Shown here in pieces: positions 24,247 through 32,715 of a stretch of 64,000 nt of DNA. Origin of the DNA: Candidatus Fimenecus excrementavium. GTDB taxonomy: Bacteria; Bacillota; Clostridia; Oscillospirales; Acutalibacteraceae. The notes under the pieces were generated by a model. The model did no database searches. It was not told the origin of the DNA and was given only the letters and a program-made list of their open reading frames with translations. The stretch spans positions 1 through 64,000 of the forward strand of contig DVGI01000037.1 in NCBI GenBank assembly GCA_018712805.1, written 5' to 3'. The number at the start of each line of letters is the position of its first letter. The first letter of the stretch is position 1. The translations under genes and the position numbers were made by a program.

Positions 24247-24275
24247 AACCGCGGTCTGAAAGTCAGACCGCGGTT
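24247..24275. terminator. Bidirectional rho-independent terminator
   Basis: AACCGCGGTCTGA and its exact complement form a 13-bp stem with a 3-base loop, followed on the plus strand by TTCTTTTT and on the minus strand by CCTTTATTT. It can end both the 40-aa gene and the Rnf operon, which converge here. Confidence 0.88.
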
Positions 24276-24305
24276 TTCTTTTTATATTCGGTTTTGCAAT
24301 TGTTT

Positions 24306-25112
24306 TTATTTGCCGAGCGTCATAATATGGATGGCGCCCACGGGGCAGGCTTCCATACATTTGCCGCAGCCGATGCATTTGTCATAATCGACGTGCGCGG
24401 TATTGTTCTCGACTTTAATCGCATCGCTTTCGCAAACCTTGGTGCATTTCATGCAGCCGATACAGCCGACTTTGCACTCTTTGCGGGTAAAGGCGCCTTT
24501 GTTGTGGTTTTTGCAAAGCACCGCCGCTTTGGTTTCATAAAGCGGAACAAGCTCGATAAGCCCTTTCGGGCAGGTCGCAATGCATTTTTTGCACGCCTTG
24601 CAGGCAAGCGGGTCCACGCGCGCCACGCCGTCGCAAATCTGAATGGCGTCATAAGGGCAGGCCTTGACGCAGTCGCCGTAACCTAAGCACCCATAAACGC
24701 AGGCCTTTTGCCCGCCGAACAGCTGGGATGCCATCGTGCAGCTTTGCACGCCCTGATATTGCAGTTTGATGACGGAATTTTCCGACGTGCCGTTGCAGTG
24801 CACGACCGCCGCCATCGGCTTGATTTCACCGGCGGAAAGCCCCAAAATCGCGGCAACCTGTTTCGCCGTTTCATTGCCGCCGGGCGCGCAGAGGTTGGTT
24901 TCTTTGGTTTCGCCTTTGGAAAGCGCCGCCGCGTAACCGTCACAGCCGGAATAGCCGCACGCACCGCAGTTTGCACCGGGCAGACACTCGCGAACCGCCT
25001 CAGCGGTTTCGTCTTTCGGCACCGCCATCACAACAGAAGCAACGGCAAGGCCGACGCCGGCGATAAGCCCAATGGAGGCAACCAAAACGACAGCTAAAAG
25101 AATGGAATTCAT
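24306..25112 (-). CDS. rnfB: Rnf complex subunit RnfB (iron-sulfur)
   Basis: 268 residues. One N-terminal membrane helix (1-29) is followed by the Fe-S domain with CLPGANCGACGYSGCDGYA near 43-61 and a later Cys (NLCAPGG). Three further ferredoxin-type regions follow (CLGYGDCVKACP, CKACKKCIATCP, then CIGCMKCTKVCE and CIGCGKCMEACP). It is the entry point for electrons from reduced ferredoxin. Last gene of the operon; the order C-D-G-E-A-B is the clostridial one. The start is 18 bases after rnfA. Confidence 0.96.
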   Translation of the reverse strand: MNSILLAVVLVASIGLIAGVGLAVASVVMAVPKDETAEAVRECLPGANCGACGYSGCDGYAAALSKGETKETNLCAPGGNETAKQVAAILGLSAGEIKPMAAVVHCNGTSENSVIKLQYQGVQSCTMASQLFGGQKACVYGCLGYGDCVKACPYDAIQICDGVARVDPLACKACKKCIATCPKGLIELVPLYETKAAVLCKNHNKGAFTRKECKVGCIGCMKCTKVCESDAIKVENNTAHVDYDKCIGCGKCMEACPVGAIHIMTLGK

Positions 25113-25130
25113 GCGTTTCGTCCTCCTTTA

Positions 25131-25718
25131 TTAAGCAAACATATTTTCCACAAGCCCGGTAAATCCCAAAAACGACAGGGACACAAGGCTCGCTGCGACA
25201 AGCGTAATCGGAAGGCCTTCTAAAAACTTCGGAATTTCACAGGATTCCAAACGCTCGCGCACGCCGGCGAACATGACCATTGCGACCAAGAAACCGACAC
25301 CCGCGCCGAACGAGTTGACGAGGGATTCCCAGAAGGTGTAGCCGGAGTCGATGTTCAAAATCGCAACGCCGAGCACCGCGCAGTTGGTCGTAATCAGCGG
25401 CAGGTAAATGCCGAGCGAATTGTAAAGCGCGGGGATATATTTGCGCAATACGATTTCCACAAGTTGGACAAGCGCGGCAATAACCAAAATGAACACGATG
25501 GTTTGCAAATAGCCGAGCCCGTGGTTGTCAAGGAACGTATTGAGCGGATACGTAACCGCGGAGGAGAGCACCATAACAAAGATAACGGCGGCGCTCATGC
25601 CGACGGCGGTATTGAGCTTTTTGGAAACGCCCAAAAACGGGCAGATGCCCAAGAATTTGGAAAGGATATAGTTGTTGGTGAGGATTGCCGTCAGCAAAAT
25701 GGAAAGAAAGAGTTTCAT
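25131..25718 (-). CDS. rnfA: Rnf complex subunit RnfA
   Basis: 195 residues with six membrane helices. The LTNNYILSKFLGICPFLGVS start and the LITTNCAVLGVAILNIDSG segment are conserved, with the internal cysteines (in FLGICP and TTNCAV) that hold the intramembrane Fe-S centre shared with RnfE. It overlaps rnfE by 4 bases (ATGA). It pumps Na+ or H+ together with RnfD and RnfE; the coupling ion cannot be told here. Confidence 0.96.
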   Translation of the reverse strand: MKLFLSILLTAILTNNYILSKFLGICPFLGVSKKLNTAVGMSAAVIFVMVLSSAVTYPLNTFLDNHGLGYLQTIVFILVIAALVQLVEIVLRKYIPALYNSLGIYLPLITTNCAVLGVAILNIDSGYTFWESLVNSFGAGVGFLVAMVMFAGVRERLESCEIPKFLEGLPITLVAASLVSLSFLGFTGLVENMFA

Positions 25719-26422
25719 TTCTTTTCCTCCTTCCCTTTGCTTTCACAGGACACTTTCTGCGCCTGGGTGCAGGTTTCGGCAAGCGGGCAACCCGCACAGC
25801 CGAGCGTTGCTTTGGGTTTGCCTTTGTGTTCGGCAAGGCGGTTCGCGCAAGCCATTAAAAGACCGAACACGAAGAAGCCGCCGGGCGCTAAAATGAAAAT
25901 GGTCATCGGGGAAACGGATGCCGGCAAAATCTGGAAGCCGAGCAGTGTGCCCGAACCGAGCAGTTCACGAACGCCGCCCATTAAGATCAGCGCCGCGGTG
26001 AAGCCGACGCCCATGCCGAGACCGTCAAGCGCAGACGCGACCACGCCGTTTTTGCCGGCGAACGCTTCCGCACGGCCCAAAATGATGCAGTTGACGACAA
26101 TCAGCGGCAGATAGACGCCGAGCTGTTCGTCGAGCGCGGGCAGGAACGCTTTGACAAGCATTTGCACAATCGTCACGAAGCCCGCAATCACCACGATATA
26201 ACAGGGAATTCGCACTTTCTGCGGAATGACTTTTCGAAGAAGCGAAATGACGATATTCGAACAAACCAGAACCAGCGCCGCGGAAAGGCCCATGCCGATT
26301 GCGCTTTCGAGAGAGGTTGTGGTTGCAAGCGTCGGGCAGGTACCGAGGACCAGCCGAAGTACCGGGTTTTCTTTAATCAGACCTTTTGTAAATTCCTTAT
26401 ACAAGGGCTTTTTGTCAGCCAT
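25715..26422 (-). CDS. rnfE: Rnf complex subunit RnfE with Cys-rich tail
   Basis: 235 residues from the ATG at 26420-26422 after GGAGGTGGGCAGA. Six membrane helices with RLVLGTCPTLATTTSLESAI and LIVVNCIILGRAEAFA, the RnfA/RnfE signatures and intramembrane cysteines. After the last helix there is a polar 30-residue extension with CAGCPLAETC and another Cys. RnfE of proteobacteria ends near the last helix, so this tail may bind a metal or form disulfides. It overlaps rnfG by 8 bases. Confidence 0.94.
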   Translation of the reverse strand: MADKKPLYKEFTKGLIKENPVLRLVLGTCPTLATTTSLESAIGMGLSAALVLVCSNIVISLLRKVIPQKVRIPCYIVVIAGFVTIVQMLVKAFLPALDEQLGVYLPLIVVNCIILGRAEAFAGKNGVVASALDGLGMGVGFTAALILMGGVRELLGSGTLLGFQILPASVSPMTIFILAPGGFFVFGLLMACANRLAEHKGKPKATLGCAGCPLAETCTQAQKVSCESKGKEEKK

Positions 26423-26993
26423 TCTGCCCACCTCCGATTTCTGCATATAAGCTCAAAGCGGTGTTGACGGCGGTCGCCATGGCGCTTGAAGTAATCGTCG
26501 CGCCGGTCAGCGCCTGAATCTCGGTGTCGGACGGGTTGTTTTTCGCCACGCCGATTTCACCGGATTTGCCGAGGAACTGGTCTAAGAAGCTCTGGTTTTT
26601 CGCGTTCATGCCAAGCCCCGCGGTTTCGTTAATCGAAAGGGTATTGACCCCGGCAACCGTGCCGTCGCCGAGTACGCCGACCATAACGGAAATGTCGCCG
26701 CCGTACCCTTTGGCGGAGGTGACGAACACATAGCCCATGACGCTGCCGTCGGAAGCGAGGCCATCATAATAGGTATAGGAGACGCCGTCTTTTTCCACCT
26801 GTTTTTCTTCGGAGAACGAAGCCGCCGAAGAAAGCACCTGTTTTTTGGACGCGTCCTGGGTTTCCACAGCGAGCGCGTCAATTTTCGGCGCGGTCACGGC
26901 ATTGGTCAACGCCAAAAGCGCGGTCACGACCACACAGATTAAGAACAGCGAAACGGCGGGGACGATGATTTCTTTTGCTTTTGAATTTTTCAT
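26415..26993 (-). CDS. rnfG: Rnf complex subunit RnfG (FMN-binding)
   Basis: 192 residues: one N-terminal membrane helix (about 9-30) and an extracytoplasmic FMN-binding domain. LTGATITSSAMATAVN at 162-177 is the ApbE flavinylation motif carrying the Thr that receives FMN. Other family marks are GYGGDISVMVGVLGDGTVAG and NETAGLGMNA. The apbE gene three genes upstream in the same operon supplies the modifying enzyme. It overlaps rnfD by 4 bases. Confidence 0.95.
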   Translation of the reverse strand: MKNSKAKEIIVPAVSLFLICVVVTALLALTNAVTAPKIDALAVETQDASKKQVLSSAASFSEEKQVEKDGVSYTYYDGLASDGSVMGYVFVTSAKGYGGDISVMVGVLGDGTVAGVNTLSINETAGLGMNAKNQSFLDQFLGKSGEIGVAKNNPSDTEIQALTGATITSSAMATAVNTALSLYAEIGGGQNG

Positions 26994-28018
26994 TCCGCCG
27001 CCTCCTTTTTCTTTTTCTTTTCTTTAAGGGTGCCGAACGGCTTGGGGGTCGTCATATGTTCAATATGCGGCACCAAAATATTCATTAAGATAATAGAGAA
27101 GGAAACGCCCTCAGGCAGCGAGCCGAAAATCCGGATAAGCGCCGTAATCACGCCGCAGCCGACGGCATAAATGATTTTGCCTTTGAAGCTGATGGGCGAA
27201 GTGGTGTAGTCGGTCGCCATAAAGATTGCGCCGAGCAAAAGCCCACCGGACAACAGCTGATACGCGACAAAATTCAAATTGCCCTGCCCTTCTATGAGCA
27301 TAATCACGCCGACGGTCAAAACATAAGTCAGCGGAATCGTCGGGGAAATGACCCGGCGCACCAAAAGGTAGAGAAGCCCGACCAAAAGCGCCGCCGCGCA
27401 GGTTTCGCCGAGGCACCCGCCGCGCACACCGAAGAACATATCGGTTAAAGACGGCAAGCCTGCCGCATCCATAGCGGCCTGGATATTTTCCGCGCCGTAA
27501 ACGCTCGGGAATTTCGCAAGCGGCGTGGCGCTCGTAACGGCGTCCACCGCCTGTGAACGCCAGGCAAACGGTTCCGGGTAATTCGAAATCTGCACCGGGA
27601 AAGACGCCATCAACACAATGCGCCCGACAAGCGCGGGGTTGACGAAGTTTTGCCCGATGCCGCCGAAGAACTGTTTGACGACGATAATCGCCACTGCGTC
27701 GCCGATGACGACCATCCAAAGCGGCATCGTAGACGGGAGGTTGAACGCCAACAGCATGCCGGTGACCACGGCGCTCAAATCGCCGATTGTATTATTGCGC
27801 TTCATCGCCTTGCGGGCGAGAAATTCAAACACGACGCACGCCACAACGCTCACAAGCGTAACGATAAGTGCGCGCGGCCCGAACAGCACAACGGAAAGCA
27901 CAAGCGCCGGAAGCATCGCGATAATCACGTCGAGCATAATCCCGCGGGTTGTGTCCGCCGTTTTCTTATGCGGCGAGGCGCTGACGGTCAATTTTTTCAA
28001 AATGGTGGTGTCGCTCAT
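26990..28018 (-). CDS. rnfD: Rnf complex subunit RnfD
   Basis: 342 residues from the ATG at 28016-28018, which overlaps the rnfC stop as ATGA and has AGGAGG ten bases upstream. The frame stays open further upstream inside rnfC, but that part is not RnfD-like. About ten membrane helices; DAVTSATPLAKFP is the second flavinylation site with covalent FMN on Thr, and GCLGETCAAALLVGLLYLLV is the conserved later helix. It ends in a Lys-rich tail KEKKKKKEAAE. Confidence 0.95.
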   Translation of the reverse strand: MSDTTILKKLTVSASPHKKTADTTRGIMLDVIIAMLPALVLSVVLFGPRALIVTLVSVVACVVFEFLARKAMKRNNTIGDLSAVVTGMLLAFNLPSTMPLWMVVIGDAVAIIVVKQFFGGIGQNFVNPALVGRIVLMASFPVQISNYPEPFAWRSQAVDAVTSATPLAKFPSVYGAENIQAAMDAAGLPSLTDMFFGVRGGCLGETCAAALLVGLLYLLVRRVISPTIPLTYVLTVGVIMLIEGQGNLNFVAYQLLSGGLLLGAIFMATDYTTSPISFKGKIIYAVGCGVITALIRIFGSLPEGVSFSIILMNILVPHIEHMTTPKPFGTLKEKKKKKEAAE

Positions 28019-29349
28019 TTCTTCTGCGCCTCCTCTCGAAGCACGGCTTTTGCGTGCCGCATATATTGGACAAGCGGTTTGCCCGCCGGGCAGGAATATG
28101 CGCACGAGCCGCATTCCATACAGACATTTGCGCCGGCGTGTTCCAGCTTTTTCACGTCTTTCGCCACGGCGTAGCGGTGAATGAGCGTGGGCATTAAGGA
28201 AAGCGGGCAGGCTTTGGCACAGCGGCCGCAGTGAATGCAATCGGTTTCCTTTTTGACGCTCATGTCTTTTTTTGTAAACGCCAAAATGGCGTTGTTGCTT
28301 TTTAAAATCGGGTGGTGCGTGTCCACAATCGCCATACCCATCATCGGCCCGCCGCAGACGATTTTTTCGGGTTCTTCCCGGAAGCCGCCGCAAGCTTTTA
28401 AGATATAGTCCATCTCGGTGCCGACCGGCACACGGACGTTTTGCGGCTTCACAATCGCCGACCCGTCCACCGTTAACGAACGGCTGACAAGCGGCTTTCC
28501 GCTTTTACAATAGCGCGAAATGAACGCGGCGGAGGCGACGTTTAACACCACACAGCCGACGTCCGCCGGCAGTTTCCCGGGCGGGACCTTGCGCCCTGTA
28601 GCGGAAAGCACCATCATTTTTTCCGCGCCCTGCGGATATTTGGATTTTAAGGGCATGACCTTGACAATGTCCTTGTCGTCCTGTTTTTCCGCGATGCGTT
28701 CCAAAATTTTAATCGCGTCGGGTTTATTATCCTCCACGGCGATAACCACGTGCTTGACGCCGAGCATATCTTTGACAAGATGCACGCCGTTGAAGACGTC
28801 CCACGAATTGTCGAGACACTCGCGGTAGTCGACCGTGATGTACGGTTCACATTCCGCGGCGTTGATAATTAAGGTGTCCACGGGCTTGTCGGCGGGCACG
28901 TTGAGTTTGACGTGCGTCGGGAAGCCTGCGCCGCCGAGACCCACAAGGCCGGAAGCGCGCACGGCTTTGATGAAATCTTCTTTGCTTTCGATTTTCGGCG
29001 GTTCAAAGTCGAGCATCGCGTTTTCCCCGTCGTTTTCAATAATAACTGCCTGGGAAACAAGACCGCTCGCCAATTTCACTTCTTTTACGGCCGTCACCTT
29101 GCCGGACACGGACGCGTGCACCGGGGCGCTGACATATTGGTCGGTGTCGCCCACGACCTGCCCGATTTTAACCGTATCCCCCACCTTGACGGTCGGCACG
29201 CACGGCGCGCCGATGTGCTGCCGCATGGGCAAAGTCACCGTTTCCGGCGCGGGGATGCGCTTCACCGGCATGTCTTTGGTGTTCTTTTCGTGAGAAACCA
29301 TGACGCCGCCTCTGACTTTTTTCTTTGGCTTGATGATTTCAGAGTGCAT
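28015..29349 (-). CDS. rnfC: Rnf complex subunit RnfC (NADH-binding)
   Basis: 444 residues from the ATG at 29347-29349, preceded by AAGGAGAAAGGGA; the frame is open for 47 more codons without a site or similarity. Order: Rnf_N biotinyl-like domain (APETVTLPMRQHIGAPC, VGDTVKIGQVVG), the NuoF-like NADH/FMN domain (VGLGGAGFPTHVKLN), the SLBB domain and two ferredoxin motifs (CIHCGRCAKACP, CMECGSCAYSCP). It passes electrons to NAD+. It starts 45 bases after the Gx transporter. Confidence 0.95.
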   Translation of the reverse strand: MHSEIIKPKKKVRGGVMVSHEKNTKDMPVKRIPAPETVTLPMRQHIGAPCVPTVKVGDTVKIGQVVGDTDQYVSAPVHASVSGKVTAVKEVKLASGLVSQAVIIENDGENAMLDFEPPKIESKEDFIKAVRASGLVGLGGAGFPTHVKLNVPADKPVDTLIINAAECEPYITVDYRECLDNSWDVFNGVHLVKDMLGVKHVVIAVEDNKPDAIKILERIAEKQDDKDIVKVMPLKSKYPQGAEKMMVLSATGRKVPPGKLPADVGCVVLNVASAAFISRYCKSGKPLVSRSLTVDGSAIVKPQNVRVPVGTEMDYILKACGGFREEPEKIVCGGPMMGMAIVDTHHPILKSNNAILAFTKKDMSVKKETDCIHCGRCAKACPLSLMPTLIHRYAVAKDVKKLEHAGANVCMECGSCAYSCPAGKPLVQYMRHAKAVLREEAQKK

Positions 29350-29393
29350 TCCCTTTCTCCTTTCTTTTATAGCAAATGCGGATATTCCGCGCT

Positions 29394-29915
29394 TTACTTC
29401 GTAAAACGGAATTGTTTGGTCGCTTCGAGAAGTTTCGGCATAACCGCTTTGAGCACGGAGCCCGTAAGCGCCCCCGCCACGAGCGCGCAAAGCAGCAGCA
29501 CCGGGAGATAGCCCAATACCGAACGGTTGCCGACGAGCACCGCCGCGACCAAAAGCTGACCGGCATTATGTAAAACGGCGCTTATGACGCCGATACCGAC
29601 ATAGCCTATCCGCTTCGTAAAGCGGAATAATAAATACATGCCGACGGTGCTTAACATACCGCCGCAAAGGCTCATAAAAAATGCCGTTACGCCGCGTGTA
29701 ACGCCCGCAAAACAGGCTTTCAGCACGGCAACCCCTATCGCCGGCAAAAAGCCGAGCGAGGAAGCGGCAAACATATTCACTATGTTCGAAAACCCGGGCT
29801 TTGCGCCGGGCGGCAAAAACGCCGAAGTCGGCAGCAGGCTTTCGAGATAAGAAAGCGTGAGCGCCAACGCGGCAAGCATGCCGTACAATGCGATTTGATA
29901 GGTTCTTCTTTTCAT
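29394..29915 (-). CDS. Gx transporter family membrane protein
   Basis: 173 residues with five or six membrane helices. The blocks YLESLLPTSAFLPPGAKPGF and NIVNMFAASSLGFLPAIGVA match the Gx transporter family (PF07456, once annotated as heptaprenyl diphosphate synthase component I). Members occur next to ApbE and NusG-domain-II genes in flavin-based extracytoplasmic redox loci, where a role in electron-carrier (quinone-like) or flavin supply is suspected but unproven. In this operon it sits between the NusG-II gene and rnfC. Confidence 0.85.
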   Translation of the reverse strand: MKRRTYQIALYGMLAALALTLSYLESLLPTSAFLPPGAKPGFSNIVNMFAASSLGFLPAIGVAVLKACFAGVTRGVTAFFMSLCGGMLSTVGMYLLFRFTKRIGYVGIGVISAVLHNAGQLLVAAVLVGNRSVLGYLPVLLLCALVAGALTGSVLKAVMPKLLEATKQFRFTK

Positions 29916-29924
29916 AAGTACGCC

Positions 29925-30302
29925 TTAATAGGTTAAAATATCCACTGCGCCATTGTCGCCGCCGCGAATACTGACCACGGTTTTGTTCGGCAGACACGCC
30001 GCCACGTCGCCGGGCTTTTCAAGCGCGCCGACTTTTACACAAAGGCCGTCCGGGCAGTCGGACTGTAAAAAGCAAATGGTATGCTGTTCGGCTTTGAGCC
30101 GGATGCCGTTTTTAAGCGTGATTTCCTGCGGCTCGGTCACATCTGAAAGCGGCAGCTCGAGCACCGTTTCGCCGTCTATGGTCACTTCGGCGACCGCGCC
30201 GTCCGCGGAAGCGGTGTTTTGCCAAAGCAGCGCCGCGACTGCAACGACCGCTACAATCAATATGATGATAAAGTCCGGTTTGGACAGCCATTTTCGTTTC
30301 AT
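29925..30302 (-). CDS. NusG domain II-containing membrane-anchored protein
   Basis: 125 residues from the ATG at 30300-30302, overlapping the apbE stop as ATGA. An N-terminal membrane helix (about 10-30) is followed by a beta-rich domain with EITLKNGIRLKAEQHTICFL and the Cys pair in QSDCPDGLCVKVG, then ACLPNKTVVSIRGG. This is the NusG_II (DUF) family that travels with ApbE and Rnf genes in Firmicutes. The CPDGLC motif suggests a redox or metal role at the outer face. Function unproven. Confidence 0.86.
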   Translation of the reverse strand: MKRKWLSKPDFIIILIVAVVAVAALLWQNTASADGAVAEVTIDGETVLELPLSDVTEPQEITLKNGIRLKAEQHTICFLQSDCPDGLCVKVGALEKPGDVAACLPNKTVVSIRGGDNGAVDILTY

Positions 30303-31348
30303 GCGTTCACCCACTGAAAGCTGTCGTCCGTCAGACGAAACGCCGCTTGCAAGCCGTCGGTGACGTGAACGGTTTTATCCTGATACACAAAGACCGCCTC
30401 AGCGTTGTAAAGCTCTAATACTTCACGCGACGCTTCTTCCCCCAACAAAAAGCAAAGGGTCGAAAGCGCGTCGCTTTGCAAGCCGGTTTCGGCAAGCACG
30501 GTTACAGAACAAAGCGTGGTTTCGGCCGGGTAGCCGGTGGTGAGGTCCAAAAGATGATGATAGGTTTTCCCATTGACGGTAAATTGTTTTTCATAAGTGC
30601 CGGAGGTGGAAAGAAATGCGTCGTCCACGGAAAGTGTCGCGAAATAGTCGTTGGCGGTTCCGAACGGGTTGCGCACCCCGACCGTCCATTGTTTTCCTTC
30701 TTCCGGTTCGCCGAGCGTGGCAACACTGCCGCCCACGGAAACGACCGCGCCGGTGACAGACTGCCCAAAGCCGTTTGCCCGCAGCACCTCAACCGCTTTG
30801 TCGCAGGCAATTCCTTTGCCCACAGAACCGAGGTTTAATTGCTGTTCTGCGCCGAATGAAACGGTCCCGTCGTCGGAAAGCGTGACGGTATCGTCCTTGC
30901 AAAGCGCGCGGGCACGTTCGATTTCTTCGGTCGCAGGCACGCGAAATTCGTCGGTATCCATTCCCCAAAGAGACGTGAGCGCACCGCTTGCGAGCGCCGC
31001 TTTCCCGCCCGAATACACGTAAATTGATTTGGTCTCATAAAGCGCGTCGAACAGTTCCGCGCTCACTTTTACGCCGCTTGTATGATTTTCGTGATTCAAT
31101 TTATAAAGTTCAGACGACGAAAGCGTTTTGGAAAGCACATTTTCGTCGAGCACCGCAATTTCGGAAAGTACCGCATCCGCCGCGGTTTGCAAAGATTCTT
31201 CCTTTTCGCCGTAGGCTTTTACGGTAACCACGCTGCCCATGGAAACGGCGTTTTTCGTGGCGGTTTTCGGCGCGCGCGCACAGGCGCACAAAAGCCCTAA
31301 AAACAGCAACACCGCGACCGGCAAAATCCACCACCGTTTTCTTTGCAT
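30299..31348 (-). CDS. apbE: FAD:protein FMN transferase (ApbE), lipoprotein
   Basis: 349 residues. A lipoprotein signal with lipobox LLCAC near residues 19-23 anchors it outside the membrane. Family marks are the NAVSMGSVVTVKAYG start, LNLGSVGKGIACDKAVEVL near 170, VVSVGGSVATLG and YHHLLDLTTGYPAETT. It transfers FMN from FAD to Thr in the motifs of RnfG and RnfD. First gene of the Rnf operon, 50 bases downstream of a good promoter. Confidence 0.94.
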   Translation of the reverse strand: MQRKRWWILPVAVLLFLGLLCACARAPKTATKNAVSMGSVVTVKAYGEKEESLQTAADAVLSEIAVLDENVLSKTLSSSELYKLNHENHTSGVKVSAELFDALYETKSIYVYSGGKAALASGALTSLWGMDTDEFRVPATEEIERARALCKDDTVTLSDDGTVSFGAEQQLNLGSVGKGIACDKAVEVLRANGFGQSVTGAVVSVGGSVATLGEPEEGKQWTVGVRNPFGTANDYFATLSVDDAFLSTSGTYEKQFTVNGKTYHHLLDLTTGYPAETTLCSVTVLAETGLQSDALSTLCFLLGEEASREVLELYNAEAVFVYQDKTVHVTDGLQAAFRLTDDSFQWVNA

Positions 31349-31395
31349 ACTCTTTCCTTTCCGCCGGTTGCGGCAATACAGACATTCACTTGTAT

Positions 31396-31424
31396 ATCAT
31401 ACTATAATCCGCCGTTTTCTTCAA
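31396..31424 (-). promoter_or_regulatory. Promoter of the apbE-rnf operon
   Basis: Minus-strand TTGAAG (31424-31419) and TATGAT (31401-31396) with a 17-base spacer. It is divergent from the promoter of the alcohol dehydrogenase gene. The short leader holds no recognised riboswitch. Confidence 0.65.
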
Positions 31425-31473
31425 GAATTGTTTAAAAAATATCAATTTTTTAATGGGGAAATTATAAAAATTG

Positions 31474-31503
31474 TTGCAAAACGCGCTGTTAAACTGCTAC
31501 AAT
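31474..31503 (+). promoter_or_regulatory. Promoter of the iron alcohol dehydrogenase gene
   Basis: TTGCAA (31474-31479) and TACAAT (31498-31503) are 18 bases apart, with TG one base before the -10 (extended -10). The gene starts 20 bases further on, after AGAGGTGAAAGC. Confidence 0.6.
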
Positions 31504-31523
31504 ACCAAAAGAGGTGAAAGCTT

Positions 31524-32633
31524 ATGAATTTTAGTTTTAATATGCCCGTCAAAGTCATCGGCGGCAACGGCGTCGTCCGCGAAAATTCTGCGGTTTTTGC
31601 AGGATACGGCAAAAAGTGTTTGCTTGTGACCGGCGGCTCTTCCGCAGACAAAAGCGGCGCAAAGGCTGACGTTTTGGCGGCGCTTTCCGAACAAGGCATA
31701 GAATACACGGTATTTGACGAAGTAAAACCCAACCCCTTGGCGGCTGACTGTCACCGCGCGGGGCAGCTCGCACGGGATTTTGAGGTTGATTTCATTTTGG
31801 GCGTCGGCGGCGGTTCCGCGCTGGATTCCGCCAAGGCGATTGCCGTTTACGCGGCGAACAAAACGCTTTCCGCCGAAGGGATTTATGACTATGACTTTAT
31901 TTTGCCGCCCCTGCCGCTGATTTTGGTCGGCACGACCGCCGGCACCGGCAGTGAGGTCACCGGCGTTTCGGTGCTCACCAGAGAAAACGGACGCAAGCAA
32001 AGCGTCAGCGGGCAGAATTTTTACGCCAAAGCGGCGTTTGCCGACCCGAAATACACCTATTCCGTGCCGTATAGCGTAACGGTTTCGACCGCGCTTGACG
32101 CGTTTGCGCACGCCGTCGAAGGGTGGTTTTCCAACCGTTTTGACGACGTGGCAAAGCTGTTCGGGCAAAAGGCGATTCCGGTTTTGTGGGAAGCGCTAAA
32201 ACGGTTTTATGAGACCGGGGAACTGCCGGACGAGCTCGGGCGCAACGATTTGTATTACGCTTCACTTTACGCCGGTATGGAATTAAACATCTGCGGTTCC
32301 GCGTTCCCGCACGGCATGGGTTATGTGCTCACAGAAGATTTCGGCCTTCCGCACGGGCGCGCCTGCACGGCGTTTATGCCCGCCTATGTCAAACGGGGCA
32401 TGGAATTTAAAAACCCGCTCGCCATTGAATTTTTCACGATAATCGGCACAAACTACCCGGAATTTGAAAAAATTATTTTGACGCTTACCGACCTTTCCGG
32501 GATAAAAATGACCGAAGAACAAATCGCCGCTTACTGCGAACGCTGGCAGTCGCTTAAAAACTTTAAAAACTCGCCCGGCGGCTATTCGGCGGCGGAAGCA
32601 GGACAGGTTTTGCGCGATTTGTTTTTGAAATAA
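31524..32633 (+). CDS. Iron-containing (type III) alcohol dehydrogenase
   Basis: 369 residues. The NAD(P)-binding GVGGGSALDSAKAIAV near 91-106 and GTTAGTGSEVTGVSVL near 136-151 are type III signatures. The metal ligands appear as Asp in STALDAFAHAVEGW and His residues there, in FPHGMGY and in GLPHGRACT. It reduces aldehydes to alcohols (or the reverse) with NAD(P)H. The exact substrate is open; single-gene setting with its own promoter and terminator suggests a fermentative or detoxifying role. Confidence 0.9.
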   Translation: MNFSFNMPVKVIGGNGVVRENSAVFAGYGKKCLLVTGGSSADKSGAKADVLAALSEQGIEYTVFDEVKPNPLAADCHRAGQLARDFEVDFILGVGGGSALDSAKAIAVYAANKTLSAEGIYDYDFILPPLPLILVGTTAGTGSEVTGVSVLTRENGRKQSVSGQNFYAKAAFADPKYTYSVPYSVTVSTALDAFAHAVEGWFSNRFDDVAKLFGQKAIPVLWEALKRFYETGELPDELGRNDLYYASLYAGMELNICGSAFPHGMGYVLTEDFGLPHGRACTAFMPAYVKRGMEFKNPLAIEFFTIIGTNYPEFEKIILTLTDLSGIKMTEEQIAAYCERWQSLKNFKNSPGGYSAAEAGQVLRDLFLK

Positions 32634-32662
32634 CTCTATAAACTTATGCTTTAAAAAGCCAA

Positions 32663-32694
32663 AAAAACGCTCTTCCGAAAAGAAGAGCGTTTTT
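32663..32694. terminator. Bidirectional terminator
   Basis: AAAAACGCTCTTC and its complement form a 13-bp stem with a 6-base loop between two convergent genes (alcohol dehydrogenase and the PurF-like gene). Each strand ends in a run of T. Confidence 0.88.
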
Positions 32695-32715
32695 ATTTAT
32701 GGTTTTTCTTTTTGC

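Noticed and set aside
28019..28393. N-terminal extension of the rnfD frame
   Set aside because: It lies inside rnfC in another frame, is Arg-rich and not RnfD-like. The ATG at 28016-28018 with AGGAGG is the start.
29350..29490. N-terminal extension of rnfC
   Set aside because: No similarity and it runs into the Gx transporter gene; the ATG at 29347-29349 has AAGGAG.
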